From the NCBI RefSeq assembly GCF_003431325.1, contig NZ_CP010515.1:310001-374000 (forward strand): a stretch of DNA of 64,000 bases. The letters are read 5' to 3'. Origin of the DNA: Acidilobus sp. 7A. Lineage in GTDB: Archaea > Thermoproteota > Thermoprotei_A > Sulfolobales > Acidilobaceae. The position numbers and the translations under genes are program-made. Below, one piece after another: positions 7,701 to 15,431 of this stretch (the first letter of the stretch is position 1; every line of letters begins with the position of its first letter). The notes under the pieces were generated by a model, which saw only the letters and a list, made by a program, of their open reading frames with translations, was not told the origin of the DNA and did not search any database.

Positions 7701-8287
7701 CAGGCATTGAGAAGGACCTCGTGGGCCTCGGCGAGGCAGTGGTCACTCTGTTCATAGTGCTTGACCCGTTCACAGTTGTGCCGTTCTACGTGAGCGCTGC
7801 TGAGAAGCTGCCGCCTGAGAGGAGGGGCGGCTTCCTCAACACGTTGATATACTCGGCGGTCTTCATGCTCCTGGCGTTCATAGTTATCGGCGACTACCTG
7901 TTTGAGCTGCTAGGCGTCACGCTTAAGGACTTCAGGATAGCGGCGGGTCTCATACTTCTCGTGTACGCCATATCGAGCCTCTTTGACATAGAGATAGGCG
8001 CCCCCAGCAGCTCCGAGTCCGTGGAGAGGCAGGCCATAGTGCCGCTGGCGACTCCCCTGCTGGCAGGGCCGGGCAGCATATCAACGGCCCTCTACTTCAG
8101 GTACATCTACGGCTACCCTATAGCTATAGGGAGCGTCCTCATTAACGCAGCGCTGGCGTACGTGATCCTCTACTTTGGCGAGAGGCTCATGAGGCTCCTG
8201 GGCAAGCACGGGGCCCTTCTGATAGACAAGTTCATGAGCCTGGTGCTGGCAGGGTTCGCTGTGAGCCTCATAAGGGCCTCGCTCTGA
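7697..8287 (+). CDS. MarC family integral membrane protein
   Basis: 196 residues with six predicted helices. LFIVLDPFTVVPFYVSAAEKLPPERR and IVPLATPLLAGPGSISTALYF are the two family landmarks (DP.G..P and P.A.PL.aGPG). MarC proteins are multi-spanning membrane proteins of unresolved transport function. The start is TTG 7697, overlapping the stop of the preceding gene by 4 nt. Confidence 0.9.
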   Translation: MTGIEKDLVGLGEAVVTLFIVLDPFTVVPFYVSAAEKLPPERRGGFLNTLIYSAVFMLLAFIVIGDYLFELLGVTLKDFRIAAGLILLVYAISSLFDIEIGAPSSSESVERQAIVPLATPLLAGPGSISTALYFRYIYGYPIAIGSVLINAALAYVILYFGERLMRLLGKHGALLIDKFMSLVLAGFAVSLIRASL

Positions 8288-8312
8288 GGCCTGCCACTGG
8301 ACTTCTGGAATG

Positions 8313-8370
8313 CGCCTCAGCCGGGGACAGCGTCCTCATCAGCTCAGTCCTATCGACATCCTCATCGGCG
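8313..8370 (-). ncRNA. Box C/D guide sRNA candidate
   Basis: On the minus strand the order is a terminal-stem GCC, C box (GATGA, 8362-8366, degenerate), a 14-nt spacer, D' box CTGA (8344-8347), C' box TGATGA (8336-8341), a 15-nt spacer, D box CTGA (8317-8320) and closing GGC. Size (about 58 nt), box order and a GCC/GGC terminal stem fit archaeal C/D sRNAs. The D guide (CGCTGTCCCCGG) pairs at 11 of 12 positions with 23S rRNA encoded at about 17349-17360. The C box mismatches and a short D'-C' gap lower confidence. Confidence 0.6.
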
Positions 8371-8466
8371 TTAAGCTACAGGCCCTCTGCAACACAGGCC
8401 CTGATCATCGGTACTCACGCTTGCAGCGCTCTTCATCGGGCCACTCTGACGCTTTGTCTCCTAACG

Positions 8467-8475
8467 TTTATAAAA
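8467..8475 (+). promoter_or_regulatory. TATA box of the universal stress protein gene
   Basis: TTTATAAAA stands out in a 210-nt intergenic region, 23-31 nt before GTG 8498. Initiation at the normal distance gives a leaderless mRNA beginning at or next to the start codon. Confidence 0.65.
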
Positions 8476-8497
8476 TCTAGACTTCAATAACAAGCAC

Positions 8498-8938
8498 GTG
8501 GTGGGCCAGGTGTATAAGAAGATACTTGTTGGTTATGACGGCAGCGAGGGCGGCGAGAAGGCGCTTAACAGGGCTCTCGAGCTTGCCAAGAGCTTCAACA
8601 GCGAGCTCTGCCTCCTGACAGTTATACCGCCCAGCTCCATGGCCTTTGGGGAGATAGTTGTCCCTGACGCCATCAACCTGTCACTGATAATAGAGTCCTC
8701 GAGGAAGAAGCTTGCTGACCTCTCGTCAAAGCTGAGCGCCGAGGGCTATAAGGTCAGGTTTGAGGTCCTCACTGGGGACCCTGGTGATACCATAGTGAGC
8801 TATGCCGAGGTCAACGGCTGTGACCTCATAGTCCTTGGCAGAAGGAGGCTCTCGAGGCTTGAGAGGCTCGTGCTCGGCAGCGTCACCAGCAAGGTCGCTG
8901 GCAAGTCCACTAAGGCCGACGTGCTGGTCGTCCCCTAG
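8498..8938 (+). CDS. Universal stress protein (UspA family)
   Basis: 146 residues, one Usp domain. YKKILVGYDGSEGGEKALNR forms the first strand and helix. GDPGDTIVSYAEVNGCDLIVLGRRR and LVLGSVTSKVAGKSTKADVLVV form the nucleotide-binding end; the usual G-2x-G-9x-G(S/T) loop has Arg where the second Gly is expected. It is probably an ATP/AMP-binding stress protein, with the partner unknown. GTG 8498 and GTG 8501 are both possible starts. Its 3' end overlaps the convergent MFS gene by 29 nt. Confidence 0.92.
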   Translation: MVGQVYKKILVGYDGSEGGEKALNRALELAKSFNSELCLLTVIPPSSMAFGEIVVPDAINLSLIIESSRKKLADLSSKLSAEGYKVRFEVLTGDPGDTIVSYAEVNGCDLIVLGRRRLSRLERLVLGSVTSKVAGKSTKADVLVVP

Positions 8939-10112
8939 GCAGCATGACCAGCATAGCAGAGGAGGCAACTGCGAACGCAGCGAACATCCACATGGTGGAG
9001 TAGATCGGCGTCAGGCCAAGGAACCCCCTGCCCTGCAGCAGCAGGCCGCCTATGAGGGCCCCCACGGCGCCGCCGACGGTGTTCCCCACGCCCCACACGA
9101 GCGAGTTCGCCTGAGCCCTCACGCTGGGGTCCACGACCTCTGAGACATAGCCTAGGAGCACCGGGAACCCGCTGAGGGCGAAGAAGCTGTAGAGGCCCAG
9201 AAGGACAGTCATCATGACGACGCCGCGCGCCAGCAGGAAGACCACGTAGAGCAGCGTCGACGCCAGCGTAGTAATTATGACGACGCTCCTTCCCCCGAGC
9301 CTGGTCACCAGCCAGCCAAAGATGGGCTGGCCAACCACCGCCGTTGCGTAGGACACCGTTATTATTACGCCCATGAACACCTTCGACCTGACTATGTCAA
9401 CCACGTAGGTTGGCGCGTACGTCATGACGCCATTCATAAACATGGCCCTCACGAAGACCATAGCCGTCAGCGGCACCAGCAGAAAGCTGTACCTGGAGAG
9501 CCTTGAAAATGAGCTGGAGGCGCTCTCGTGAAGGGCAGGCATCTTGACGTCGTGGAGGCCGGCCTGTATTATGAGAGCTAGAACTACCACATAGGCAGCT
9601 ATGAGGGACAGGGCCTCACTGCCCCCAAGGTAGGCGACGGCAAGAACCATTACCGTGGGGAAGATGGCCCTCCCCACGCTGCCAAGGGAGCCGTTTATGC
9701 CAAGCGCCCTGCCAGCCTGGCCCTCGTAGCTGTGCTGTAGTATGGCGCCGCCCAGCGGGTGGTAGAAGGAGAGCCCGAGGCCTAGGAGGACTGAGCCTAG
9801 GCCTATGAGCGCCAGCCTGGCGACCCCGCCGTAAATGAATGTGGCCGCGAAGGCTGCCAAGGAGCTCGCTATTAGGGCGAAGCCGACGGTCATGAGCGTC
9901 ACGTGCCTGCCCGTCCTGTCAGCAGCGTTGCTGACAAGGGGACTGGCCAGGCCTGAGGCAAGGTTCACGAGAGCTGCCATGCCGCCTAGGAACGCCGCCG
10001 GCACGTGCATGTCTATGTAGTACGTTATGAGGATTGACACAGTCACCAGGAAGCTGTCGTTTAGGAAGTGGGCAAGCGACGTGAACAGCAGCATCCTGCC
10101 CCTGCTGTCCAT
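8910..10112 (-). CDS. Major facilitator superfamily transporter
   Basis: 400 residues, about 12 transmembrane helices in two halves. The loop between helices 2 and 3 carries NAADRTGRHVTLM, the MFS motif A (G/N..aDr.GRr). FLNDSFLVTVSILITYYIDMHV and the overall pattern resemble Fsr/fosmidomycin-resistance-like or sugar-acid MFS exporters. The substrate cannot be assigned. A TATA-like AAATTTTTATC lies upstream near 10145. Confidence 0.88.
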   Translation of the reverse strand: MDSRGRMLLFTSLAHFLNDSFLVTVSILITYYIDMHVPAAFLGGMAALVNLASGLASPLVSNAADRTGRHVTLMTVGFALIASSLAAFAATFIYGGVARLALIGLGSVLLGLGLSFYHPLGGAILQHSYEGQAGRALGINGSLGSVGRAIFPTVMVLAVAYLGGSEALSLIAAYVVVLALIIQAGLHDVKMPALHESASSSFSRLSRYSFLLVPLTAMVFVRAMFMNGVMTYAPTYVVDIVRSKVFMGVIITVSYATAVVGQPIFGWLVTRLGGRSVVIITTLASTLLYVVFLLARGVVMMTVLLGLYSFFALSGFPVLLGYVSEVVDPSVRAQANSLVWGVGNTVGGAVGALIGGLLLQGRGFLGLTPIYSTMWMFAAFAVASSAMLVMLPRGRPARRP

Positions 10113-10211
10113 ACTTTGACACCTGCGGTCTCACGGCGTCCTACAGATAAAAATTTACCTTATGAAGATAGCGCCGCCCCTGGGAGCTTTTAAGCGGCCG
10201 CTGGCTGGAAA

Positions 10212-10220
10212 CTTTTAAGT
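10212..10220 (+). promoter_or_regulatory. TATA box of the sugar nucleotidyltransferase gene
   Basis: CTTTTAAGT is 37-45 nt upstream of GTG 10257, predicting a short 5' leader of about 15 nt. A second similar motif (GCTTTTAAGC) occurs near 10186-10195. Confidence 0.5.
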
Positions 10221-10256
10221 ATTGCAAGGCGATGCTAGTCCTAGGGGCGCTCCTCT

Positions 10257-10988
10257 GTGTCCCTGACAGCTGTTATACTTGCTGGCGGCGAGGGGACGAG
10301 GTTCAGGCCCTACACGGACCTGATACCGAAGCCTATGATACCACTAGGACCTGAGGAGAAGCCGGTCGCTGACCACATCGTGAGCACCCTCATCAAGGGC
10401 GGCGCCACTCACGTAGTCTTCCTTGTTGGCTACAAGTGGAAATACGTGAGGAACTACTTCGGCTACGGCGACAGGTTTGGCATAAAGATAGACTACAGCG
10501 TAGACGACGAGACCTACAAGAACACCGGCGGGTCCCTCCTAAAGGCTTACAAGCAACACCTGCTGGACAGCGACCCCGTGGTCGTGTGGTACGGTGACAT
10601 ACTGGCGCCCCTCAATGCCAGCGAGCTAGCTAAGGAGCACGCGAAGCTGGGGGCCGACGCGCTCCTAGTTGTTGCCAACGCCTACCAGGTACCCGTGGGC
10701 GTCGCCGAGATCAACGAGAGCGGTGATATTGTTGACCTAAAGGAGAAGCCGTGGGTCAACATGAAGGTGACCATAGGGGTGCTGACGCTGAGGCCCAGCC
10801 TGCTCGAGGAGTACGAGGGCAAGCTGGGGACCTCCTTTGACATAATGGGCGACCTCGTGCCAGAGATGATAAGGTCAGGGAAGAAGGTCAAGGCCTACAT
10901 ATATGACGGCCCCTGGATAGACGTCGGCAGCCTGGAGAGGTATAAGAAGATAGACGAGTCCCTGCTGAGGCACATCACGCTCTCCTAA
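10257..10988 (+). CDS. Sugar-phosphate nucleotidyltransferase
   Basis: 243 residues. The N-terminal signature LAGGEGTRFRPYTDLIPKPM is the NTP-transferase P-loop-like motif (GxGTR...PK). WYGDILAPLN gives the metal-binding Asp, and KEKPW and YDGPWIDVGSLERYK complete the fold. It activates a sugar 1-phosphate with an NTP to an NDP-sugar; glucose-, mannose- and thymidylyl-type enzymes cannot be separated by eye. No C-terminal beta-helix is present, so it is the short form. GTG 10257 is the start. Confidence 0.9.
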   Translation: MSLTAVILAGGEGTRFRPYTDLIPKPMIPLGPEEKPVADHIVSTLIKGGATHVVFLVGYKWKYVRNYFGYGDRFGIKIDYSVDDETYKNTGGSLLKAYKQHLLDSDPVVVWYGDILAPLNASELAKEHAKLGADALLVVANAYQVPVGVAEINESGDIVDLKEKPWVNMKVTIGVLTLRPSLLEEYEGKLGTSFDIMGDLVPEMIRSGKKVKAYIYDGPWIDVGSLERYKKIDESLLRHITLS

Positions 10989-11370
10989 TGACCCTGACTG
11001 TGCCGGCGCCGTCAAGCTCAACAACGTCCCCGTCCCTAACCTTGGAGAGGGCCTCCTCGGGCACCGAGTCTACTAGCGGCACTCCGGCCAGCACGCAGCC
11101 TGCTACTATTATTGGGTCAACCCTCGACATCACTATGGCGGCCGGGGCGACGCCGTTCACCTTTAGGGCGTAAATTATGTAGCTTCCCACTGTGCTCCCC
11201 CTGGGCCTCCTGGCGACTATCACCCTTGAGGCCGCTCTTCTCCCGTCCTGCATGACGCCGGTCCTGGGGTCAACGTCGCCGTAGAAGCTTATGGCGTCGA
11301 GGGTCAGCGCCTCCCCCGTTGCCCTGCCAGCGACGAGCTGCCTCCCCCTGAGCTCAAGCACGACGCTCAA
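10975..11370 (-). CDS. Aconitase X small (swivel) subunit, phosphomevalonate dehydratase
   Basis: 131 residues, DUF126/AcnX swivel domain. ISFYGDVDPRTGVMQDGRRAASRV and PRGSTVGSYIIYAL are the family landmarks (FwGgvDp.tG.i.d..Hp and P.grGSs..s.vl.el). With the adjoining large subunit it is expected to dehydrate (R)-5-phosphomevalonate in the archaeal mevalonate pathway. That role is established for the Aeropyrum enzyme and inferred here by homology. It overlaps the large-subunit gene by 4 nt. Confidence 0.88.
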   Translation of the reverse strand: MSVVLELRGRQLVAGRATGEALTLDAISFYGDVDPRTGVMQDGRRAASRVIVARRPRGSTVGSYIIYALKVNGVAPAAIVMSRVDPIIVAGCVLAGVPLVDSVPEEALSKVRDGDVVELDGAGTVRVIRRA

Positions 11371-12584
11371 CGCCTCTCACCCAGCCTCATGGCTAGGTCC
11401 TCCATGGACTCAAGGCCAACCTTTAGGCCGCGCCTTGAGAGGTAGAAGAGCGCCTTGTAGCTGTAAGTGGCCACCCTAAGGCCCCTGGACCTTAGGCTTG
11501 ACACTACGAGGCACGTGTCCCTTAATATTACCGCCCCGTACTCCCTGAGCACCTTCATGGCCTCAGCGCTCACCCTTGACTCCTCAAGCCTTGACGTGGT
11601 TATCAGCAGCCCCGGCCTGTGGGGCCTGGGCCTGAGCCTGCTGAGAAGCCTGGCAAGCTCCTCTATCTCCTCATGGGACGCGTGTGGGCAGCCGATGTAG
11701 ACTATATCAACGTCGTCAAGCCTCTTCGACTCGAGCTCATCCTCTACCTCCCTGTAGTCTAGCGTCTCGACGGCCTCAAGCCTCTCCGGGGGCCTCTCAG
11801 GGGTGAGGCCGGGGACGAATACCATCGCTATGTCCCCCTCCGCCCCCACCGCGGCCCCAAGCTCCTTGAACCTCTCAGCGTCTATGGGCGCCATCAACAT
11901 GGGCGGCCCCTCGGACCTGTGGAGCCTGGCCAGTAGCTCCCCCAGGGCGGCGGCCCTGGCGTAGTCCAGCCTGTAGCCGTCAGGGGCCTCAAGCCTGTAG
12001 GCCACCCTGGGCAGCCTGCCCTCCGGCGTATGCATGCCATAGTAGTACGTCCTCCCAGCTATGGCCGCCATGAGGGCCACAGGCCCCCCTTCCCTGTTGG
12101 TCCTTAGGCCTAGGACGCTGTTTGCGTAGACCACGGCGTTGGACTCGCCCCAGGCGACGCTGTCGCCGGGCCTGAGGGACCTGACAGATGGTATGTAGTA
12201 GGGCGTGCACGTCAGCGTCAGAGCCGCCCCCATGCGGAGCAGCGCAGCGGTTATCGCCCTCTGGCCCTCCTCAACCTCCCGCGGCACCGCCACCAGGTCA
12301 GAGGCCTGGGGGCTCTCCAGGTCGAACCCTACTGGGTTCACAGTGGTTGGCACTGAGAACCTGGCTCCCATTGAGGCCAGGTCCTCTATTAGCCTCCTGC
12401 CGGGCTCCCCAATGTTGTTATATGACACCCCCGAGACGTGGGCGTGCACTATCGGCTGAAGCCTCGGGGCCCCCAGGGCCTCGCCCACCTTAACTATGAC
12501 CTCCAGCGCCCTGGCCCTTGCCTCGCCCTCGTCGCCCTTAAGTATCCTCTCCTCCTCCCTGGTCAGGTACATCAGTACCACCAC
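11367..12584 (-). CDS. Aconitase X catalytic subunit, phosphomevalonate dehydratase
   Basis: 405 residues, DUF521/AcnX catalytic domain. Visible landmarks are LTREEERILKGDEGEARARAL at the N-terminus, AHVSGVSYNNIGEPG, TPYYIPSVRSLRPGDSVAWGESNAVVYANSVLGLRTNREGG, YIGCPHASHEE and a late CLVV Cys. Cys residues at TCTPYY, IGCPH and RDTCLV are the likely [4Fe-4S] ligands. Together with the small subunit it makes trans-anhydromevalonate phosphate for isoprenoid lipids. It overlaps the upstream Cys-rich gene by 13 nt. Confidence 0.9.
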   Translation of the reverse strand: MVVLMYLTREEERILKGDEGEARARALEVIVKVGEALGAPRLQPIVHAHVSGVSYNNIGEPGRRLIEDLASMGARFSVPTTVNPVGFDLESPQASDLVAVPREVEEGQRAITAALLRMGAALTLTCTPYYIPSVRSLRPGDSVAWGESNAVVYANSVLGLRTNREGGPVALMAAIAGRTYYYGMHTPEGRLPRVAYRLEAPDGYRLDYARAAALGELLARLHRSEGPPMLMAPIDAERFKELGAAVGAEGDIAMVFVPGLTPERPPERLEAVETLDYREVEDELESKRLDDVDIVYIGCPHASHEEIEELARLLSRLRPRPHRPGLLITTSRLEESRVSAEAMKVLREYGAVILRDTCLVVSSLRSRGLRVATYSYKALFYLSRRGLKVGLESMEDLAMRLGERR

Positions 12585-13570
12585 GTGTCCATGAAGTTGT
12601 GCTCAGGCACCATGTAGAGCCTCTCAGATGAGGCCCTGCAGGCTGGCAATAATATACACCTGTCCCCCTCGCAGCCCCCTGCCGAGGAGCACCTTGCTGA
12701 GCAGCCGGAGATGCAGGCGGGCGCCTCAAAGGTGCAGCAGGACCTGCCGAAGGACCAGAGGAAGTCGTCCATTATGAACGGGTCTACGCCGGCCTCCTGG
12801 GCCACAAGCCTGTAGGCCTCCCTAACCGCGAGCCTAAGCATGACGTCCTCCTGGGGCCTGAAGGGGGCGCCAGCGGCTATGAGCTCCAGGGTCTCCCTGT
12901 CAACATCAACTATGCCAGTCCTCAGTGCCACCCTGGTCAGGTGGTTGTCAACTGGCACCTCCTTGTTCTGGGGGTCCTGAAATATCACCACCTCCCTCCT
13001 CTCTATGAACTTAGCCAGGAGGAAGGCCTTTTTCTCCACGGGGTCCTGGTAAGCCTTAAACACCTTGAGCAGGTCTATGAAGCCCTGGCCGACCCCCCTC
13101 CTAAGGTAGCCGCCTGACTCAACCACTATCCTGTAGGGGTCGCCGTCGAAGAGAGCCTTCAGCTTGACCCCCAGGTCCCTGAGCAGCTCCGCCCTGACGT
13201 GGGCGTCAGGGGGCCTGGCGCCCTCGACGCTGAGCCAGGAGAGCACGTCGTCGTCGTTCACGAGGGCCAGCCTGTCAGCCGTGAAGAAGCCTGGGTCCTC
13301 GGAGAACCTCTTTGAGCCAAGCCTGTAGAGCAGGTCAGCCCCGTGAAACCTTGAGCCCCCCACGGAGGCCTCGTACTGCCTCCTGCCCCTACTCAGCCTG
13401 TGGTCCATGGCTACCATCACCAGGAAGTAGGCCATCACGTCCCTCCTGGGCGCGTCCCTGGGCGGGTAGTACCTTGGGTCATCAAACGCGTCAGCTGGCG
13501 TCTTGGACACAGCCTTAGCTATGGCCCTGCCTAGGGCCTTTGCCCTCTCCCTGTTCACCTCGACCCTCAA
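12572..13570 (-). CDS. Cys-rich protein resembling the HhH-GPD glycosylase fold, function unknown
   Basis: 332 residues, soluble. The central part contains VPVDNHLTRVALRTGIVDVD, a pattern like the helix-hairpin-helix segment (PVD.h..R...R.G) of HhH-GPD DNA glycosylases. AGVDPFIMDDFLWSFGRSCC leads into a cysteine cluster with eight Cys in about 38 residues (residues 275-312), suggesting an Fe-S cluster or zinc site. No definite catalytic Lys/Asp could be assigned. It is the first gene of a run with both aconitase-X subunits, which may be only transcriptional linkage. A base-excision or N-glycosidase role is speculative. Confidence 0.6.
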   Translation of the reverse strand: MRVEVNRERAKALGRAIAKAVSKTPADAFDDPRYYPPRDAPRRDVMAYFLVMVAMDHRLSRGRRQYEASVGGSRFHGADLLYRLGSKRFSEDPGFFTADRLALVNDDDVLSWLSVEGARPPDAHVRAELLRDLGVKLKALFDGDPYRIVVESGGYLRRGVGQGFIDLLKVFKAYQDPVEKKAFLLAKFIERREVVIFQDPQNKEVPVDNHLTRVALRTGIVDVDRETLELIAAGAPFRPQEDVMLRLAVREAYRLVAQEAGVDPFIMDDFLWSFGRSCCTFEAPACISGCSARCSSAGGCEGDRCILLPACRASSERLYMVPEHNFMDTWWY

Positions 13571-13624
13571 GGCAGCCCGGAAACGCTGTTAAGCGCCTCC
13601 AAAGATAAGCTTAGAGGAAGAGAA

Positions 13625-13927
13625 GTGAGCGAGAGCTGGGAGCTGGCCGCGTCGCAGCTGCTGGAGAGGGCCAGGTCCCTCAAGGGAGACCTGAGGGAGG
13701 CGTTCATCTACCTGCTTGACAACGTCTCTGTCGGGGACCTGAGGGCAGCGCTTGACCTGAAGAGAAAGGGGCTGCAGGACCCGGTGGGGACCCTTGAGAG
13801 GCTGGTAGAGATGGGCCTTGCTGAGAAGGGGAGCGAGTGCTACAACCTGCCGTGGCCCATAAGGAAGCTCATAGCAGAGAGGGGGGTAGGGGTGGCTGAG
13901 AGGGCCCTCGGCGTGGGCCCTGGCTAG
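13625..13927 (+). CDS. Small winged-helix protein
   Basis: 100 residues. Segments FIYLLDNVSVGDLRAALDLKRKGL and DPVGTLERLVEMGLAEKGSECYNL fit a winged helix with a recognition helix and wing. It is a probable DNA-binding regulator; no named family is recognised. The GTG 13625 start follows AGAGGAAGAGAAG. Its stop TAG (13925-13927) overlaps the stop of the convergent fragment on the other strand. Confidence 0.6.
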   Translation: MSESWELAASQLLERARSLKGDLREAFIYLLDNVSVGDLRAALDLKRKGLQDPVGTLERLVEMGLAEKGSECYNLPWPIRKLIAERGVGVAERALGVGPG

Positions 13928-14010
13928 GCGCACAGCTTAGGCCTTGCAACGCTCTCAACATAGGCCCTCCTCACCCTCTCCCTCATGGACAGCGCGGCCG
14001 GGTGAACTAT
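13924..14010 (-). pseudogene. Detached 3' tail of the DUF1464 gene (probable)
   Basis: 28 sense codons with host-like codon use, then TAG: IVHPAALSMRERVRRAYV followed by ESVARPKLCA. The frame has no start of its own before the transposon right end at 14011. If the element 14011-15437 is removed, TAC (15438-15440) of the DUF1464 gene joins ATA (14008-14010) in frame, giving VVDYIVHPAALS. The stop overlaps that of the convergent gene, a common end-to-end layout. Alternatively it is unrelated intergenic sequence that is open by chance. Confidence 0.55.
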
Positions 14011-14027
14011 ATGACCTCCTCCCCGCC

Positions 14028-15232
14028 CTAAAGGGCGAGGGTTCCCTTAGGGCGGTTCACAGGTTCCCCCCATCTGTTCGGGCTTACATCTGTCACCTGG
14101 GGGGCAGTCGGGGCAGCCAGAGGTCCCCCCATCTGGCTAAGCGCCCTCCCCTCAATGTTCAGTATAGCTATTGTGTCCCTGTCGGCCTCAAGGCCGCAGC
14201 TAGGGCACCTGAGCCTGCGATGCCCTACTTCTACAAGTTTAGCGCCGCACCTTGGACACGTCGTGGATGTGTTGGTAGGGTCAACAACGAACAGCGGCAC
14301 TCCGCCCTTCTCGGCCTGCCAGTCAATCCAGAACGCCAGCCTCCTGTAGCCGAGCGCTATCAGGGCTGTCCTGTGCCCCTTCGGGAGCTCCCTTAGGCTC
14401 TCCACCAGCCCCGTGAGGTCCTCCCTGGCTACCGCCAGCTGGCCCTGCTTCGCTAGCGACACGATTATATGAGCCGTCCTCCTGGCCCAGTCCTCTATGA
14501 TGTTCCTGGCCTTCCTGCGGAAGTGCCTTATCCTCCTCCTTACCCCGCTCCTCCTGCGCCAGGCGCTATACCTTGAGGGAGGAGTACTTCCCCTGAAGCC
14601 TTTCAGCGAGCCTCCTGTAGCGCAGGGCCCTCTCAACTGGCGTCTCTATCCTTTGCTCAACGCTTGAGTTGCCAACTACTATCTGCCTCTCATTTATATC
14701 AACGGCAAGCACCCCCCTTAGGGGCGTACTTTGCTGGCCTAGGCACCTGTTTAGTTATGTAGAGCGTAAACTCGCCGTCCCTAAATACAAGCCTGGCCTC
14801 CCTATTAGGGAAGTCGTCATACCTCCCGTCCCAGCCGATGACTCTGAGCCTGTAACCCCCTGCCAGCTCCATATGGTTATCCTTTATCCTGTAGCCCTGT
14901 TCATGAGTCAGCCACACGCTCAGGCGCTTAGCTGTTGGTATATCGCCCCTTTTCGGGTTCTTAAGCCAGGACCTGGCTATAGCGATGACCTCCCTGTAGC
15001 AGTCCTGGGCGACCCTGGCTGGTAGGCCGTACCTCTCCCTCAGGTCATTATACAGGAGCTTGTGGGCCTTGGTGAGGCTCAGGGCCCTGCTCGCTATTAC
15101 TGCCCTTATTGAGTAGTTTAGTGCGTCTCCGTACCTCCTCATGAGGTCCAGCAAGGCCTGCTGGCTTTCGGGCTCGGGGCTAACCCTCATTTTAACACTC
15201 AGGGTTAGCTCTCCCTCACCGCCCGCAGGCAT
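14028..15232 (-). pseudogene. tnpB: tnpB (IS605 OrfB), two frameshifts
   Basis: TnpB is the RNA-guided nuclease of IS605 elements. The N-terminal part (ATG 15232) runs to PAKYAPKG, where a run of six G (14712-14717) throws the frame into a stop at 14699. In the next frame GVLAVDINERQIVVGN (RuvC-I Asp) continues to YSSLK, then a TAG (14566-14568). A second shift restores RYSAWRRRSGV, FRRKARNIIEDWARR, VAREDLTGL (RuvC-II Glu), the zinc finger CPRC/CPSC and ADRDTIAILNI (RuvC-III Asp). All catalytic residues survive, so the damage looks recent. The stop TAG lies in the right-end palindrome, as is typical. Confidence 0.85.
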
Positions 15233-15355
15233 TCACTCCACCCTGTTCTTCTGAATGTCCACCTTCCTCATACAGTTGGGGCATGTGACGTAGCGAGTCT
15301 TCTTACCCTTGTACTCCCAGACGTAGCCGCAGTACGGGCACCTTAGCTTTACCAC
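15233..15355 (-). CDS. Zinc-ribbon micro-protein of the IS605 element
   Basis: 40 residues with two CxxC pairs: LRCPYCGYVWEY and TCPNCMRKV. Small zinc-ribbon proteins of this type commonly precede tnpB in crenarchaeal elements. The stop TGA directly abuts the tnpB ATG (GAGTGAATG), suggesting coupled translation. GTG 15355 is chosen after GGAGGTG; GTG 15358, GTG 15367 and TTG 15373 are in frame upstream. Whether it regulates tnpB or the transposase is unknown. Confidence 0.75.
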   Translation of the reverse strand: MVKLRCPYCGYVWEYKGKKTRYVTCPNCMRKVDIQKNRVE

Positions 15356-15431
15356 CACCTCCACCACCTCCAATAGGGAAATGAGGCCTTATAGGCTTTC
15401 CTATCCATCCCCGTCCTAAAGGGCTAGGCTT

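Noticed and set aside
8395-8450. Second possible C/D sRNA on the minus strand (GATGA repeats near 8411 and 8440)
   Set aside because: No CTGA D box follows at the right distance; only isolated GATGA elements are present.
12188-12493. Plus-strand ORFs of 84-101 codons at 12.2-12.5 kb
   Set aside because: They are antisense to the conserved aconitase-X catalytic subunit and are Pro/Arg/Gly-rich.
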